Source: Streptomyces sp. WZ.A104 (GTDB lineage: Bacteria; Actinomycetota; Actinomycetes; Streptomycetales; Streptomycetaceae). From it: 64,000 bases of DNA. Made by a program: the position numbers and the translations under genes. Location of the stretch: NCBI RefSeq assembly GCF_002382885.1, contig NZ_NWVL01000008.1:103199-167198 (forward strand), read 5' to 3'. Of this stretch, positions 63,854 to 64,000 are shown piece by piece (the stretch's first letter is position 1; every line of letters begins with the position of its first letter). The notes below the pieces were generated by a model. It ran no database searches, was not told the origin of the DNA, and worked only from the letters and a program-made list of their open reading frames with translations.

Positions 63854-64000
63854 TGGAGCCGTTGGGTGTGGGCGATCCGGCGTGGGTGGGGGGTTATCGG
63901 TTGTTGGGGCGGTTGGGTGCGGGTGGGATGGGGGTGGTGTATTTGGGGCGTTCTGTTGGTGGTGGTTTGGTTGCGTTGAAGCTTGTGCAGGCGGAGTTTG
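63853..64000 (+). CDS. Ser/Thr protein kinase (3' end outside window)
   Basis: The first 49 residues are visible: YRLLGRLGAGGMGVVYLGRS is the Gly-rich ATP loop of eukaryotic-type (PknB-like) kinases, followed by LVALKLVQAEF with the catalytic Lys. The ATG follows GGGGAG by five bases. Its codons are strongly G- and T-ending (GGT, GTT, TTG), unlike its neighbours. The lipoprotein upstream may be linked to it. The rest of the gene, with any sensor domain, is missing. Confidence 0.88.
   Translation, partial: MEPLGVGDPAWVGGYRLLGRLGAGGMGVVYLGRSVGGGLVALKLVQAEF

Overview
The window is a chromosomal segment of a high-GC actinomycete, almost certainly Streptomyces or a close relative. The main reasons are very high G+C with G/C-ending codons, many GTG starts, the gene order murB-aspC-tRNA-Trp-secE-nusG-rplKA-rplJL-rpoBC-rpsLG-fusA-tuf followed by the S10, spc and alpha operons, a zinc-type S14 and L36 in the spc/alpha operons, and lack of rpsD between rpsK and rpoA.

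Layout. 1-6.2 kb holds a truncated MFS exporter gene, murB (probably leaderless), a divergent reductase/TetR pair with a palindromic operator between them, an adenosine-deaminase-family gene and aspC. 6.2-24.9 kb is the information-processing block: tRNA-Trp, secE, nusG, rplK, rplA, a lipoprotein gene, rplJ with an L10-type leader, rplL, rpoB, rpoC, a small hypothetical gene, and the str operon (rpsL, rpsG, fusA, tuf). 24.9-39.2 kb is the accessory interval between the str and S10 operons. It holds a sensor kinase, a 2.1-kilo-residue secreted Rhs/YD-repeat protein whose stop codon lies two bases from a small four-helix membrane protein, a small two-helix membrane protein, a NarL-type response regulator, a secreted S1 protease, a deacetylase/beta-propeller lipoprotein, an ArsR-like regulator and a small secreted peptidoglycan-binding-type protein. 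39.2-57.1 kb is the S10-spc-alpha cluster from rpsJ to rplQ with secY, adk, map, infA, rpmJ, rpoA and truA. 57.1-64.0 kb holds a membrane-anchored hypothetical gene, an ABC-F ATPase gene, rplM-rpsI, glmM, a lipoprotein gene and the start of a Ser/Thr kinase gene with strikingly G/T-rich codons.

How it works together. Most of the window makes the translation and transcription machinery: 30 ribosomal proteins, EF-G, EF-Tu, IF-1, the RNA polymerase alpha, beta and beta-prime subunits and NusG. It also makes the SecY/SecE channel, nucleotide and N-terminal-Met processing enzymes (adk, map), a pseudouridine synthase, and two cell-wall precursor enzymes (murB, glmM). Expression is punctuated by strong hairpins between transcription units and by long leaders ahead of rplJ, rpsL, rpsJ, rplM and glmM. 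The most unusual points are the Rhs tip/membrane-protein pair, which may be a toxin and its immunity protein and which sits between a histidine kinase and a response regulator of matching type. Others are a near-identical 25-base hairpin element ahead of both rpsL and rpsJ, attenuator-like hairpins in the rpsJ and glmM leaders, and three genes that look leaderless. Coordinates were read by eye; homology statements rest on recognisable motifs and family knowledge, not on a search.
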